Positions 16,020 through 24,987 of a DNA stretch of 64,000 nucleotides are shown in pieces. Origin of the DNA: Bradyrhizobium commune (GTDB taxonomy: Bacteria; Pseudomonadota; Alphaproteobacteria; Rhizobiales; Xanthobacteraceae). Numbering within the stretch: position 1 is the stretch's first letter; each line of letters begins with the position of its first letter. Location of the stretch: assembly GCF_015624505.1 (NCBI RefSeq), contig NZ_CP061379.1, forward strand, positions 7,501,001-7,565,000, in the 5' to 3' direction. Under the pieces are notes generated by a model, which made no database searches, was not told the origin of the DNA, and saw only the letters and a program-made list of their open reading frames with translations. Both the position numbers and the translations under genes were made by a program.

Positions 16020-18887
16020 ATGACGTCGACCCGCGACAACGAGCCAGATGCTCGCCGCGAGCATGGCCCGCAGGCCCTGCTCGCGCTGAGCCAGCTCGCG
16101 CTCGACGGCATGGAGCAGGGCGTCTGCGTCTACGACGCCGACAACCGGATCGTGCTGGTCAACGCGCGCTATCTGACGCTGTTCAATATGTCGGCCGACG
16201 TCGTGCGGGTCGGCGTCACCTATCGCGACGTGCTCGCCCACAGCGTGGCGCTTGGCAATATCCCGACAAGTGAGCTCGACGCGCTGTACGCTTCGCGGAT
16301 CGCGTTGATCGCGGCCGGCAAGCCATTTCGGACCCGGCAGACGCTCGCAAGCGGCCTTGTCATAACGCTCGAACTGAAGCCGTTTCCCGACGGCGGCTGG
16401 ATGACGATCTGCGACGACGTCACCCGCCTCGCCCGACTCGAGGCCGAGCTGCAACTTCAGACCGAGCGCAGTCAGCACGCGCTCGCCCACATGTCGCACG
16501 GCCTCATCATGTATGACGCCGACAGCCGCGTCGTCGTCTGCAATGAGCGGTTCCTGCAACTCTACGATCTCGATCCGGGCATCGTGAAACCGGGCGCCTT
16601 GCACAGCGACATCGTCGCGCACTGGATGTCGCGCGGCAACTTGCCGGGCATGCCTGGGGACGAATTCCAGTCTCTCCGCGCCAACGACGTGCTGACCCGG
16701 AACCCGCGACCGGTGCTGGTGACGCGCTTCGACGGCGGAAAATTGCAGGCCGTCTCCCGGTTCATGCCCAACGGCGGCTGGGTTACGGTGCATGAGGACG
16801 TCACCGAGCGGCTGCAATCTGAAGAGACGCTGAAGCAGCAGAACCTCATGCTGGATGCCGCGTTGGAGAACATGGCGCACGGGCTCGCCTTCTACGACAG
16901 CGACATGCACCTGCGCATCTGCAACAGCACCTATCGGACGATCTACCGGCTGTCGGAGGAGGAGAGCGCGCCCGGCACGCATCTTTCCGCGCTGATCGAA
17001 CGGTCGATGGCGAATGGCGCCTTCGCCTCCGAATACAGCCCGCAGCAGATCCTGGAAGCCGCCCGCGCCCGGATCGAGAACCGCGACTCCTCGCCGATGC
17101 GACGGAGCATGATGAACGGCACCGTGATCTCGGTTCGCTATTGCGCGCTGCCCGAGGGCGGCTTCGTCGCCACCTACGAGGACATCACCGAGCGCGAGCA
17201 CGCAGTCGAGGAACTGAGCGAGCAATATCGCCGCTTCGACGCCGCACTGAACAATATGAGCCAGGGCCTGTGCATGCTCGATTCGAGCCTGCACGTGATC
17301 GTCTGCAACCGCCGCTACATCGAGATGTACGGCCTGTCGCCCGATATCGTGAAGCCCGGCGTCTCGATGCGCGAGATCATGGAGCACAGCTGCGATCTCG
17401 GCATTCATCCGAACACGACTGCGGCCAAGCTCTATGCCGACTATGTCGAGCGATTGCGCGAGGGCGAGCACACCCTGCACCGCCATCTGGGCGACGGCCG
17501 CATCATCAAGCTCAACCACAAGCGGATGGAGCATGGCGGCTGGGTCGTCACCTATGAGGACGTCACCGAGCGCCACAAGGCCCAGGCCCGCGTCGCGCAT
17601 ATGGCGCGACACGATTCACTCACCGACCTGCCCAACCGCACGCTGTTCCGCGAGAAGATGAGCGAGGGGCTGAACCAGGTCGCGATCGCCGGCGGCGCCA
17701 TGGCGGTTCTGTGCTTCGACCTCGACAATTTCAAGACCGTCAACGACCGGCTCGGCCACGCGGCCGGCGACCGCCTGTTGCGTTGGGTCGCGGCACGGCT
17801 GAAAGAGAATGTCGGCGAGCACGACACCGTCGCCCGCCTCGGCGGCGACGAGTTCGCCGTGCTCCAGCGCGGCCCGCAACCGCAATCGGCCGAGCGGCTC
17901 GCCCGCCGCCTGGTCGAGATCATCGGCCGGCCGCCGCCACTGGAAAGCCAGTCGATCCATATCGGCGCTTCCATCGGCATCGCGATCGCGCCCGATCACG
18001 GGCTCGACGCCGACGAGCTGATGAAATGCGCCGACCTCGCGCTCTATCAAGCCAAAGCGAAAGGTCGCGGCGCCTACCAGCTGTTCGAGCCCGAGATGGA
18101 GGAGCAGGCACGCAGCCGTCATGCGCTGGAGCATGATCTGCGCGGCGCGCTGGAAGCCCGCGAATTCCATCTGGTGTTCCAGCCGCAAGTGCGGCTCGAC
18201 ACGTCCGCGCTCACCGGCTTCGAAGCACTGCTGCGCTGGAAGCACCCGTCGCGCGGCCTGGTGTCGCCGGCCGAATTCATCCCGATCGCCGAGGAGACCG
18301 GCCTGATCGTCCCGATCGGCGAATGGGTGCTGCGCTCGGCCTGCGCAACGGCGGCGTCATGGCCCGACGTCACCGTCGCGGTCAATCTGTCGCCGGTGCA
18401 GTTCCGCTCGCGCGGGCTGGTGGCGATGGTGACGAGCGCGCTTGCGGAAGCCGGCCTGCCGCCGCAGCGGCTCGAGCTCGAGGTCACCGAGACGGCGCTG
18501 CTCGACGACAGCGAGGCGACGATTGAGATCCTGCATCAGCTTCGCTCGCTCGGCGTCCGTGTCAGCCTCGACGATTTCGGCGTCGGCTATTCCTCACTCA
18601 GCTATCTGCGCAAATTTCCGTTCGACCGCATCAAGATCGATCGTTCCTTTGTCGGCACGCTCGGCGAAAGCCCGGAGAGTGTGGCGATCGTCCGCACCAT
18701 TGCGAGCCTCGGCTCGGTGCTCGGCGTCGAGACCACGGCCGAAGGCGTCGAGACGATCGAGCAGCTCGACTTCGTGCGCGAATGCGGCTGCACCGCGGTG
18801 CAGGGCTATTATTTCGGCAGGCCGTGTCCGGCAGCGGAGGTCGGACGCACCATCGAAACCCTGAACGCGGTCCGCCGCGTGGCGTAA
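16020..18887 (+). CDS. Cyclic-di-GMP enzyme: four PAS, GGDEF and EAL domains
   Basis: Soluble signalling protein of 955 aa (ATG 16020; a TTG at 15996 is less likely). Four tandem PAS_7-type units cover roughly residues 24-515. Each begins with a pattern such as ALxxMxxGLxxYDxDxRVVVCN, and the third begins ALENMAHGLAFYDSD. The cyclase domain has an intact GGDEF motif at 608-612 (RLGGDEFAVL). The phosphodiesterase domain has EAL at 735-737 (FEALLRWKHP), NLSPVQF, DDFGVGYSSL and TTAEGVET, so both activities look possible. No membrane segment is seen. It probably adjusts c-di-GMP, and so motility or biofilm, in response to ligands of the PAS domains. Confidence 0.92.
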   Translation: MTSTRDNEPDARREHGPQALLALSQLALDGMEQGVCVYDADNRIVLVNARYLTLFNMSADVVRVGVTYRDVLAHSVALGNIPTSELDALYASRIALIAAGKPFRTRQTLASGLVITLELKPFPDGGWMTICDDVTRLARLEAELQLQTERSQHALAHMSHGLIMYDADSRVVVCNERFLQLYDLDPGIVKPGALHSDIVAHWMSRGNLPGMPGDEFQSLRANDVLTRNPRPVLVTRFDGGKLQAVSRFMPNGGWVTVHEDVTERLQSEETLKQQNLMLDAALENMAHGLAFYDSDMHLRICNSTYRTIYRLSEEESAPGTHLSALIERSMANGAFASEYSPQQILEAARARIENRDSSPMRRSMMNGTVISVRYCALPEGGFVATYEDITEREHAVEELSEQYRRFDAALNNMSQGLCMLDSSLHVIVCNRRYIEMYGLSPDIVKPGVSMREIMEHSCDLGIHPNTTAAKLYADYVERLREGEHTLHRHLGDGRIIKLNHKRMEHGGWVVTYEDVTERHKAQARVAHMARHDSLTDLPNRTLFREKMSEGLNQVAIAGGAMAVLCFDLDNFKTVNDRLGHAAGDRLLRWVAARLKENVGEHDTVARLGGDEFAVLQRGPQPQSAERLARRLVEIIGRPPPLESQSIHIGASIGIAIAPDHGLDADELMKCADLALYQAKAKGRGAYQLFEPEMEEQARSRHALEHDLRGALEAREFHLVFQPQVRLDTSALTGFEALLRWKHPSRGLVSPAEFIPIAEETGLIVPIGEWVLRSACATAASWPDVTVAVNLSPVQFRSRGLVAMVTSALAEAGLPPQRLELEVTETALLDDSEATIEILHQLRSLGVRVSLDDFGVGYSSLSYLRKFPFDRIKIDRSFVGTLGESPESVAIVRTIASLGSVLGVETTAEGVETIEQLDFVRECGCTAVQGYYFGRPCPAAEVGRTIETLNAVRRVA

Positions 18888-18909
18888 GCTTCTTCCCCGC
18901 GTGAATCTT

Positions 18910-18935
18910 CGCGAAAACAACCCCATGCACAGTAG
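18910..18935. repeat. 26-bp dispersed repeat, copy 1
   Basis: CGCGAAAACAACCCCATGCA followed by CAGTAG, identical base for base to 60313-60338. It lies between the convergent ends of two GGDEF/EAL genes. It is not palindromic. Confidence 0.8.
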
Positions 18936-18962
18936 AACGGGGATTGATTTCAAAGGAGAAAT

Positions 18963-20657
18963 TCAGCTTGCCGCAGGCAGGACACTGTCCGGCGACGTCC
19001 CCCACGGACGCTCGGCTGAGGCGAGACCAATCAGCCGGCCCTGGATGTAATCGCAGCCCCAGTCGCGCAGCATGTTGGCGGCCTCCTCGTCCTGCACCCA
19101 CTCGGCGACCGTCTTGATGTCGAGCCGGCGGGCGAGGTCGATCAGGGTCTGCACGAAGGCGCGGTCGTCGGCGGAACGAGTGATGTTCTGCACGAAGGCA
19201 CCGTCGATCTTCACGATGTCAACACCGAGCTTGCGCAGATTGCGGAACGAAGTGTAGCCGGCGCCGAAATCGTCGATGGCGATACGGCTGCCGAAATTCT
19301 TCAACCGCGTGACGAAGCCGCGGACGTCGTCGATGTCCTGGATCGCAACCGTCTCCGTGATCTCGACGATCAAGCGCTCGGCGACGCCGGGATGCGCGCG
19401 CATCAACGATTCGATTCCGGCCCACCAGTCCGGATCCATCGTCGTGTCCGGCGAAATGTTGAGGCTGAGGCGGATGTCGGGCGCTGCCGCAAGCTCGGCG
19501 ACCACGAGCTCGAGCACGCGATGATCGACCAGGCGGATGAGGCCGAGCCGCTCGGCCACCGGCACGATGTCGGGCGCGAGCAGCACCTGGCCGTCGCCCT
19601 GGTCCATCCGCACCAGGCATTCGTGGAACGCGCCCTCGCGCGAGGCGGTCGACACCACCGGCTCATAGGCGAGCTTGATGCGGCGCTCGTTCAGCGCGGT
19701 GACGATCTCGTCGGTGACGCGGATGTTGACGCGGCGCTGCGCATCGCGTGCGGGATCCGGGCGCCATGCGGCGAACGAGCCGACACGCCGGCGCTTGGCG
19801 ACATCGAGCGTCTCATGCGCACGATTGATCGCCTCGTCGGTGTTGCGGGCATAGCGCGGCAGGCTAACGGCGCCGATCGAGACCGTGACCGAGACCGGGC
19901 CGGACTTGGTCGGCACCACCTCGTCGCGAATGCCGACGAGGAAGCGCTCGGCGGCGACGTTCATGTCGTCGACGGTGCAGTTCTTCAGGATCAGGCCGAA
20001 CTTGTTGCCGGAGAAGCGGCCGAGCACGTCGCCGCCACGCAGGCGCGCACGGATGCGTTGCGCCACATCGAGGATCACGGCATCCGCAACGTCGAAGCCG
20101 AAGGCGTCGTTGACGCGGGCGAGATGATCGATGCCGACCAGCATGAAGGCCGCGGTCGAACGGAAGCGCGTCGTTTCCTCGATCGCCTCGGCCAATGCCG
20201 CGATCAGGTGCGAGCGGTTGAGCTCGCCGGTCAGCGGATCGAGCCGGGCCAGCCTGGTCAGCTCCTCGTCGCGGGCGTGGCGCTCGTTGTTGATGCGGAC
20301 CGAGCCGATCGCGCGCACCGGGCGGCCGTCGGCGCCGGCGAACCAGCGGCCGGTCTCCTCGATCCAGAGCACGGGATCGGAGGCGTTCATGCGCACACCA
20401 TATTCGACCCGGTAGGGTGTGCCGTCGGCGCCGTGCACGGCGGAGGTCTGGGCCAGCGCGGCGGTCCGCAGCGTCTGCGCGGGCTCGATCAGCTTGGCGA
20501 ACTCGGCACCGGTCGCCAGCCGTTCGGGAGGGATGCCGGGGAAGATGGCGCCGGCCTGCTCGCCCCAGACGATGGAATCGCCGGCGATATCCCAGACAAA
20601 GACGGCCTGGCCGAGAGCAGCCAGGATGTCGGAGGCGTGCGGCAGTGCAGGGGTCAA
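18963..20657 (-). CDS. PAS-GGDEF-EAL protein with degenerate cyclase site
   Basis: Signalling protein of 564 aa; the start is a TTG at 20657 with GAGG 5 bases before it. A PAS-like region occupies about residues 10-125. The GGDEF domain follows (LARLDPLTGELNR), but its signature is SGNKF at 216-220, so it is probably not a cyclase. The EAL domain has ECL at 345-347 in place of EAL but keeps the catalytic glutamate. It also retains SLNIS, VEITETV, IDDFGAGYTSF, VKIDGAF and TVAEWVQDEE, so phosphodiesterase activity is plausible. It is convergent with the four-PAS GGDEF/EAL gene. Confidence 0.9.
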   Translation of the reverse strand: MTPALPHASDILAALGQAVFVWDIAGDSIVWGEQAGAIFPGIPPERLATGAEFAKLIEPAQTLRTAALAQTSAVHGADGTPYRVEYGVRMNASDPVLWIEETGRWFAGADGRPVRAIGSVRINNERHARDEELTRLARLDPLTGELNRSHLIAALAEAIEETTRFRSTAAFMLVGIDHLARVNDAFGFDVADAVILDVAQRIRARLRGGDVLGRFSGNKFGLILKNCTVDDMNVAAERFLVGIRDEVVPTKSGPVSVTVSIGAVSLPRYARNTDEAINRAHETLDVAKRRRVGSFAAWRPDPARDAQRRVNIRVTDEIVTALNERRIKLAYEPVVSTASREGAFHECLVRMDQGDGQVLLAPDIVPVAERLGLIRLVDHRVLELVVAELAAAPDIRLSLNISPDTTMDPDWWAGIESLMRAHPGVAERLIVEITETVAIQDIDDVRGFVTRLKNFGSRIAIDDFGAGYTSFRNLRKLGVDIVKIDGAFVQNITRSADDRAFVQTLIDLARRLDIKTVAEWVQDEEAANMLRDWGCDYIQGRLIGLASAERPWGTSPDSVLPAAS

Positions 20658-20877
20658 TGTCGCCTCGTTTCGGGACAGCGGGGAGTCCTGAGCCGGTACA
20701 GAATACGGCCAGATGCGTCCCCGACCCTAGGCCAAGTTCATAAACAATTTGGAAACCACGTTCGCAAAGCACCAGGGAACCGGATAGGCTCGTCCGGCAT
20801 AGACCTTGCGAGACCATCACACCGACCGGCGCCAGCGTCCCAAAATGCGCCAGTCAGACCGGATTAGCGGTGTTGCG

Positions 20878-21138
20878 ATGGTAAATACGGATCGAATGGA
20901 AGAGGCCGCGCGGGAAGCGAGCACCGCATTGGTGCCGCTGACGCCGGTCCTGCAACTGGTTCACAAGGTGCCGCTGACGCGCCCCGATCCGAGCTTCGTT
21001 ACCCAGCTGATCGCCAATGCCGAGCACCTGCCCCAGGCCAGCAGGCTGCGCCGCGGCTCTTCCGAGGACGCGCGAACGGCTTATGGCGGCAAGCGCACGC
21101 TCGGAAGCGTCACCGCGCGCACGCGGCAGGTGGCGTAA
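20878..21138 (+). CDS. Small hypothetical protein
   Basis: An 86-aa protein from the ATG at 20878 (MVNTDRMEEAAREASTALVP). No domain is recognised. It has a short hydrophilic start, a central PLTPVLQLVHKVPLTRPDPSFV stretch reminiscent of small conserved rhizobial proteins, and a basic C-terminus (GGKRTLGSVTARTRQVA). It lies 220 bases from the divergent EAL gene and converges on the next membrane protein gene with only 6 bases between stops. It is likely to be real because of codon bias and placement, but its function is unknown. Confidence 0.6.
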   Translation: MVNTDRMEEAAREASTALVPLTPVLQLVHKVPLTRPDPSFVTQLIANAEHLPQASRLRRGSSEDARTAYGGKRTLGSVTARTRQVA

Positions 21139-21144
21139 GGCCGA

Positions 21145-21876
21145 TCAGCGCGGCGCGTCGGGCGAGGACGCCGCGCCATTACCCGGCTGCAAATGCGGCG
21201 AGGGAATTTCCGGCGACGGCGTGATGCTCTGCACGGGCTTCGGCGCAGGGTGATCCATCAGCACGGATTCCGCAACCGATCGTGCTGAGGGCGCCGGTTC
21301 AGGCGGCAGCGGAGCTGGCTGCGGCAACGGCTCGAACCTTGGTTCGGGCATCACATCTTCCGCCGGCGGCTCGGGCTGACGCTTGGCCTTGCGCGGCGCC
21401 GGCACCGTCTCGGCGGCAACGTAGGCGATGCGGCGACGCGTGCGCTGGGCGATGCCGCCGAGGAAATCGGCCATCGCGAGCAGCACCAGAAGGAAGTAAG
21501 TGGAATTGCCGAATTTGGGCCACATCACGAATTCGGCGGCGGCCGCGCCGAACAGGATCAGCGACAGCAAATGGTCCATCAGGAATTTCGCGCCGGGCCT
21601 TGCGCCCTTGACCACTTCGAGCAGCAGCAACAACACGCCGAGCGCAAGCAGAAGGTCGGCGAGCGTCACCGGCCAGGTCTCGCCTGATACCATCGGCACC
21701 TTGAACAGCACGTCCGAGAAGGACACGCTGGGCATCAGGAAGGCGATGATGTTGTAGACCGCGAGCGGAATCAGAAGCAGCGGGAAACCGACCATCGGCA
21801 AAGCGCCTTCTCGATCAAGATGTCCGGGCAAGACAATGCGACGGCGAAGCATTCGCTCCGCCGCCGTCACCGTCAT
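21145..21876 (-). CDS. Four-helix membrane protein with proline-rich tail
   Basis: Hypothetical inner-membrane protein of 243 aa. Four hydrophobic segments are visible in the first 150 residues (FPLLLIPLAVYNIIAFLM; LADLLLALGVLLLLLEVV; LLSLILFGAAAAEFVMW; YFLLVLLAMADFLGGIA). A basic hinge (RTRRRIAYV) leads to a long proline-rich, probably disordered cytoplasmic tail rich in PEP and PAP. No family is recognised with confidence. The gene stands between the small hypothetical and rpmF and shares no obvious operon with either. Confidence 0.75.
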   Translation of the reverse strand: MTVTAAERMLRRRIVLPGHLDREGALPMVGFPLLLIPLAVYNIIAFLMPSVSFSDVLFKVPMVSGETWPVTLADLLLALGVLLLLLEVVKGARPGAKFLMDHLLSLILFGAAAAEFVMWPKFGNSTYFLLVLLAMADFLGGIAQRTRRRIAYVAAETVPAPRKAKRQPEPPAEDVMPEPRFEPLPQPAPLPPEPAPSARSVAESVLMDHPAPKPVQSITPSPEIPSPHLQPGNGAASSPDAPR

Positions 21877-21987
21877 ATCTCATGGATTGGCCGAAATCAG
21901 GCAGGTCACGTCATCCTGATTGAGGATAAGCCTGCCTGACAAGAAGCCGTCTTGAAGCAAAGAATCTTCCTCAGGAAGAATCCTGCC

Positions 21988-22170
21988 TCAGGACTCTTTC
22001 TTCTTCAGGACCTGACGGCCCTTGTACATGCCGGTCTTGAGGTCGAGGTGGTGCGGACGGCGGAGCTCGCCGGAGTCCTTGTCCTCGACATAGGTCGGCT
22101 TCTTGATGGCGTCTGCCGAGCGGCGCATGCCACGGCGCGACGGCGAGGTTTTTCTTCTCGGAACGGCCAT
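21988..22170 (-). CDS. rpmF: 50S ribosomal protein L32
   Basis: A 60-aa ribosomal protein starting at 22170 with [18 protein letters not shown], the universal L32 N-terminus. The remainder ([19 protein letters not shown] and [13 protein letters not shown]) is of the alphaproteobacterial form that lacks the zinc-binding cysteines. The open frame extends upstream to 22236, but conservation begins at MAVPRRK. It is upstream of the membrane protein gene and downstream of mtgA on the same strand; in related genomes rpmF and mtgA are also neighbours. Confidence 0.96.
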   Translation of the reverse strand: MAVPRRKTSPSRRGMRRSADAIKKPTYVEDKDSGELRRPHHLDLKTGMYKGRQVLKKKES

Positions 22171-22333
22171 TTCAGTATCCTCTAGGGATTGGTGTTTCCA
22201 GGCATCGTCCGCGAGGGGACGGCTCAGCACCCGCAATACGAGGCGAGCTGAATGCCGATCAAGGCCGGGCTTATAGAGGAAGGCTGGCCGTAAAGCTAGG
22301 GTTCTTGGACCGGAAAAAACGCCCGAAATGGGC

Positions 22334-23014
22334 TCAAAATCCGCGATTTTCCCGCCAGCAGGTCAAAAGCGAGGAGGCCTGGGCCCTTGCCACGTAGGTC
22401 CCGGACAACCGCCGGACGCCCGGGCCGGGGGTCCGGGCGCTGCGTTTGACCGGATTGGGCAGGATCGACGCCAGCAGCGCGGCTTCCCGGGGGGACAGGC
22501 TGGCGGCCGATTTGCCGAAGGCATAGGCGCTGCCCGCCTCGACGCCAAACTGGCCCTGCGGGCCGAACTCGGCGATGTTGAGGTAAATTTCCAGGATCCG
22601 GTGCTTTGGCAGGACCAAGTCGATCCACAGCGCCAGCGGGAATTCCAGCGCCTTGCGGATGAAATCCCGCCCCTGCCAGAGGAACAGGTTCTTGGCCACT
22701 TGCTGGGTGATGGTGGAGGCGCCACGAAATGGCGTGCCGTCCTCCCGCGCATCGTCGATCGCCTCGCGGAGCGCGCCCCAGTCGATGCCGTGATGCTTGC
22801 AGAAATGGGCGTCCTCCGCCGCCACCACCGAACGCGGCAGATAGGGCGACATCGCCACGAGATCGATCCATTGCCGCTGCATCGGCGCGCCCGTCAGCGA
22901 ACGCCAAGCCATCAGCGTCGAAACGGGATGGCCGGTGCGGTAAAACGGCACGATCAGATACGGCGCGAGGGCTGCGACCGCGAGCATCACCACCAAGATC
23001 TTGACGATGCGCAA
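22334..23014 (-). CDS. mtgA: Monofunctional biosynthetic peptidoglycan transglycosylase
   Basis: Membrane-anchored glycosyltransferase (GT51) that polymerises lipid II glycan strands without a transpeptidase domain. I place the start at a TTG at 23014, preceded by GGAAAGG, giving 226 aa, the normal MtgA length; the open frame runs on to 23356 but carries no signal. The N-terminal membrane helix is followed by the GT51 motif [17 protein letters not shown]. Motif 2 is [18 protein letters not shown] and motif 3 is [20 protein letters not shown]. It is divergent from the prenyl synthase, whose product feeds carrier lipid synthesis. Confidence 0.92.
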   Translation of the reverse strand: MRIVKILVVMLAVAALAPYLIVPFYRTGHPVSTLMAWRSLTGAPMQRQWIDLVAMSPYLPRSVVAAEDAHFCKHHGIDWGALREAIDDAREDGTPFRGASTITQQVAKNLFLWQGRDFIRKALEFPLALWIDLVLPKHRILEIYLNIAEFGPQGQFGVEAGSAYAFGKSAASLSPREAALLASILPNPVKRSARTPGPGVRRLSGTYVARAQASSLLTCWRENRGF

Positions 23015-23175
23015 ATCGACCTTTCCGGCGCAAAATGAAAAGCGGCCCCAAGCCCGGGCATTAAGTCTGTGATAATTCGGGCCTTTTCCAGCACTTTTTA
23101 GGCCTTCCAAACGATTGACTGGGGCCGGCGCATAAAGGATTGTCCGGCCGAATTTTTGCTCTGGAGCCTTTCTTG

Positions 23176-24099
23176 ATGACCGGCACGTCCCCGTTCGATT
23201 TCGCCAAACGCCTGGACAAGACCGCTGATGACACCGAGACCCTGCTCGGGCGCCTCTTGGCGGACGATATCCTGCACGATGAGATCGCCCGGCCCAAGCG
23301 ACTGATGGACGCAATGCGCTATTCGAGCCTGAACGGCGGCAAGCGCCTGCGGCCATTCCTGGTGGTCGAGAGCGCGGCCGTGTTCGGCGTTCCGCGCGAA
23401 GCCGCGCTGCTCGCGGGCGCAGCCCTCGAATGCATCCACTGCTACTCGCTGATCCATGACGATCTGCCGGCGATGGACAATTCGGACCTGCGCCGTGGCC
23501 GCCCCACCCTGCACAAGAAGACCGATGACGCCACCGCGATCCTCGCCGGCGACGGCCTGCTGACGCTCGCCTTCGACATCATCACCCGCGACGAGATCCA
23601 TCGCGACGCCAACGTGCGGCTGCTGCTGACGCGCGCGCTGGCGCGCTGCGCCGGCATCGGCGGCATGGTCGGCGGCCAGATCCTCGATCTCGCCGGCGAA
23701 GGTCGTTTTGGTGACCGCGAGCCGGTCGATGTCGCGCGACTTCAGCAGATGAAGACCGGTGCGCTGCTGCGCTATGGCTGCATTGCCGGCGCGATCCTCG
23801 GCCAGGCCTCGAAGGCGGAATATCAGGCACTCGACGATTACGGTCGCGCGCTCGGCGAGGCCTTCCAGATCGCCGACGATCTGCTCGACGTCGAGGGCGA
23901 TGCGGCGGCGCTCGGCAAGCCGTCGGGCCAGGACGCGGCGCTTGGCAAGACCACCTTCGTGACCCAGCTCGGCATCGAAGGCGCCAAGCAGCGCGTGCGC
24001 GATCTGCTCGCGCGCGCCGACAGTGCGGTCTCGATCTTCGGCGATCGCGCTGCCGTGCTGCAAGCCGCCGCCCGCTTCGTCGCCGAACGCAAGAGCTGA
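23176..24099 (+). CDS. Polyprenyl (farnesyl/geranylgeranyl) diphosphate synthase
   Basis: Trans-isoprenyl diphosphate synthase of 307 aa. The ATG at 23176 has a GGAG site; a TTG 36 bases earlier is possible. The first aspartate-rich motif is [11 protein letters not shown], the substrate-binding region is [13 protein letters not shown], and the second aspartate-rich motif is [22 protein letters not shown] follows near the C-terminus. Residues before the first motif ([11 protein letters not shown]) suit an IspA-like farnesyl synthase, but the length of the product cannot be fixed from sequence. It supplies isoprenoids for quinones, hopanoids and undecaprenyl phosphate. Confidence 0.9.
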   Translation: MTGTSPFDFAKRLDKTADDTETLLGRLLADDILHDEIARPKRLMDAMRYSSLNGGKRLRPFLVVESAAVFGVPREAALLAGAALECIHCYSLIHDDLPAMDNSDLRRGRPTLHKKTDDATAILAGDGLLTLAFDIITRDEIHRDANVRLLLTRALARCAGIGGMVGGQILDLAGEGRFGDREPVDVARLQQMKTGALLRYGCIAGAILGQASKAEYQALDDYGRALGEAFQIADDLLDVEGDAAALGKPSGQDAALGKTTFVTQLGIEGAKQRVRDLLARADSAVSIFGDRAAVLQAAARFVAERKS

Positions 24100-24109
24100 C
24101 GTTGGTTTT

Positions 24110-24231
24110 CACCTCTCCCGCTTGCGGGAGAGGTCGCGCCGAAGGCGCGGGTGAGGGCTCTCTCCTCTTGGGGGCTCTCGCTTGCGGAGACACCCTCTCC
24201 CCTACCCTCCCCCGCAAGCGGGGGAGGGAGC
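24110..24231. repeat. Compound palindromic repeat (CTCCC-GCAAGC-GGGAG type)
   Basis: Two perfect hairpins bracket the element: CTCTCCCGCTTGCGGGAGAG at 24113-24132, and a 24-base palindrome at 24205-24228 whose arms are CCCTCCCCCGC and GCGGGGGAGGG. The middle contains GCGCCGAAGGCGC. It fills the gap between the prenyl synthase and DUF1345 genes and ends in GGGAGGGAG, which may double as the ribosome-binding sequence for the next start. A shorter hairpin of similar sequence lies at 44354-44377. Confidence 0.8.
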
Positions 24232-24240
24232 GCACCTACG

Positions 24241-24951
24241 ATGGCGCTCGGGCTTGATCGGATGAGCAACATGGAAAAAGAAGACCCCGTCCTCGCCCGC
24301 TTCCGCAAGATGTCGCGGCCGGTGCGGCTGATCTATGCGCGGCCGCGCACTTTCGTCGCGCTTGGGGCCGGCGTCCTGGTCGGCCTGCTGCTGCCGGGGT
24401 CGCACCGACTGGTGACCCGGTTCTTGCTGGGCTGGGATGCGCTGATCGCGGTCTATCTCGTGCTGGTCTATACGATGATGCTGTGTAACGACCACCAGCA
24501 CATCCGCCGTAGCGCCGCGATGCAGGACGACGGCCGCTTCGTGATCCTGCTGGTGACGGCGATCGGCGCGTTCGCCAGCATCGCCGCGATCGTCTACGAG
24601 CTCGGTACGCCGCATCGCGGCGCCATGGAGCTGACGATCGCCATCACCACCATCGCGCTATCCTGGGCCGCCGTGCATACCACCTTCGCGCTGCACTACG
24701 CCCATGACTATTACCGCCATCCGCCGGGCGGATTGCAATTCCCGAGCGGCGACAAGGAAGACCACGCCGACTATTGGGACTTCGTCTATTTTTCGTTCGT
24801 GATCGGCATGACCGCGCAGGTCTCTGATGTCGGCATCACCGACAAGACCATCCGCCGCACCGCCACCGCGCACGGCATCGTGTCCTTCATCTACAACACG
24901 GCGCTGTTGGCACTGACCGTGAATATCGCAGCCAGTGCGATTGCGACTTGA
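24241..24951 (+). CDS. DUF1345 family membrane protein
   Basis: Integral membrane protein of 236 aa. I start it at the ATG 24241 (MALGLDRMSNMEK) because the upstream in-frame residues are encoded by a repeat element; 24262 is an alternative start. Hydrophobic segments include FVALGAGVLVGLLLP, WDALIAVYLVLVYTMML, VILLVTAIGAFASIAAIVY and LTIAITTIALSWAAVHTTF. The pattern HTTFALHYAHDYY followed by FVYFSFVIGMTAQVSDVGIT is characteristic of DUF1345. Function is unknown. It is convergent with the caspase-like gene across a strong hairpin. Confidence 0.87.
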   Translation: MALGLDRMSNMEKEDPVLARFRKMSRPVRLIYARPRTFVALGAGVLVGLLLPGSHRLVTRFLLGWDALIAVYLVLVYTMMLCNDHQHIRRSAAMQDDGRFVILLVTAIGAFASIAAIVYELGTPHRGAMELTIAITTIALSWAAVHTTFALHYAHDYYRHPPGGLQFPSGDKEDHADYWDFVYFSFVIGMTAQVSDVGITDKTIRRTATAHGIVSFIYNTALLALTVNIAASAIAT

Positions 24952-24979
24952 CGTCGTCCCGGCAAAAGCCGGGACGACG
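24952..24979. terminator. Bidirectional hairpin terminator/repeat
   Basis: A perfect 12-bp stem (CGTCGTCCCGGC at 24952-24963 and its complement at 24968-24979) with an AAAA loop, lying between the convergent DUF1345 and caspase-like genes. There is no T-tract. Its core matches the arms of 12017-12048 and 40689-40820. Confidence 0.65.
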
Positions 24980-24987
24980 CCGTGGCT

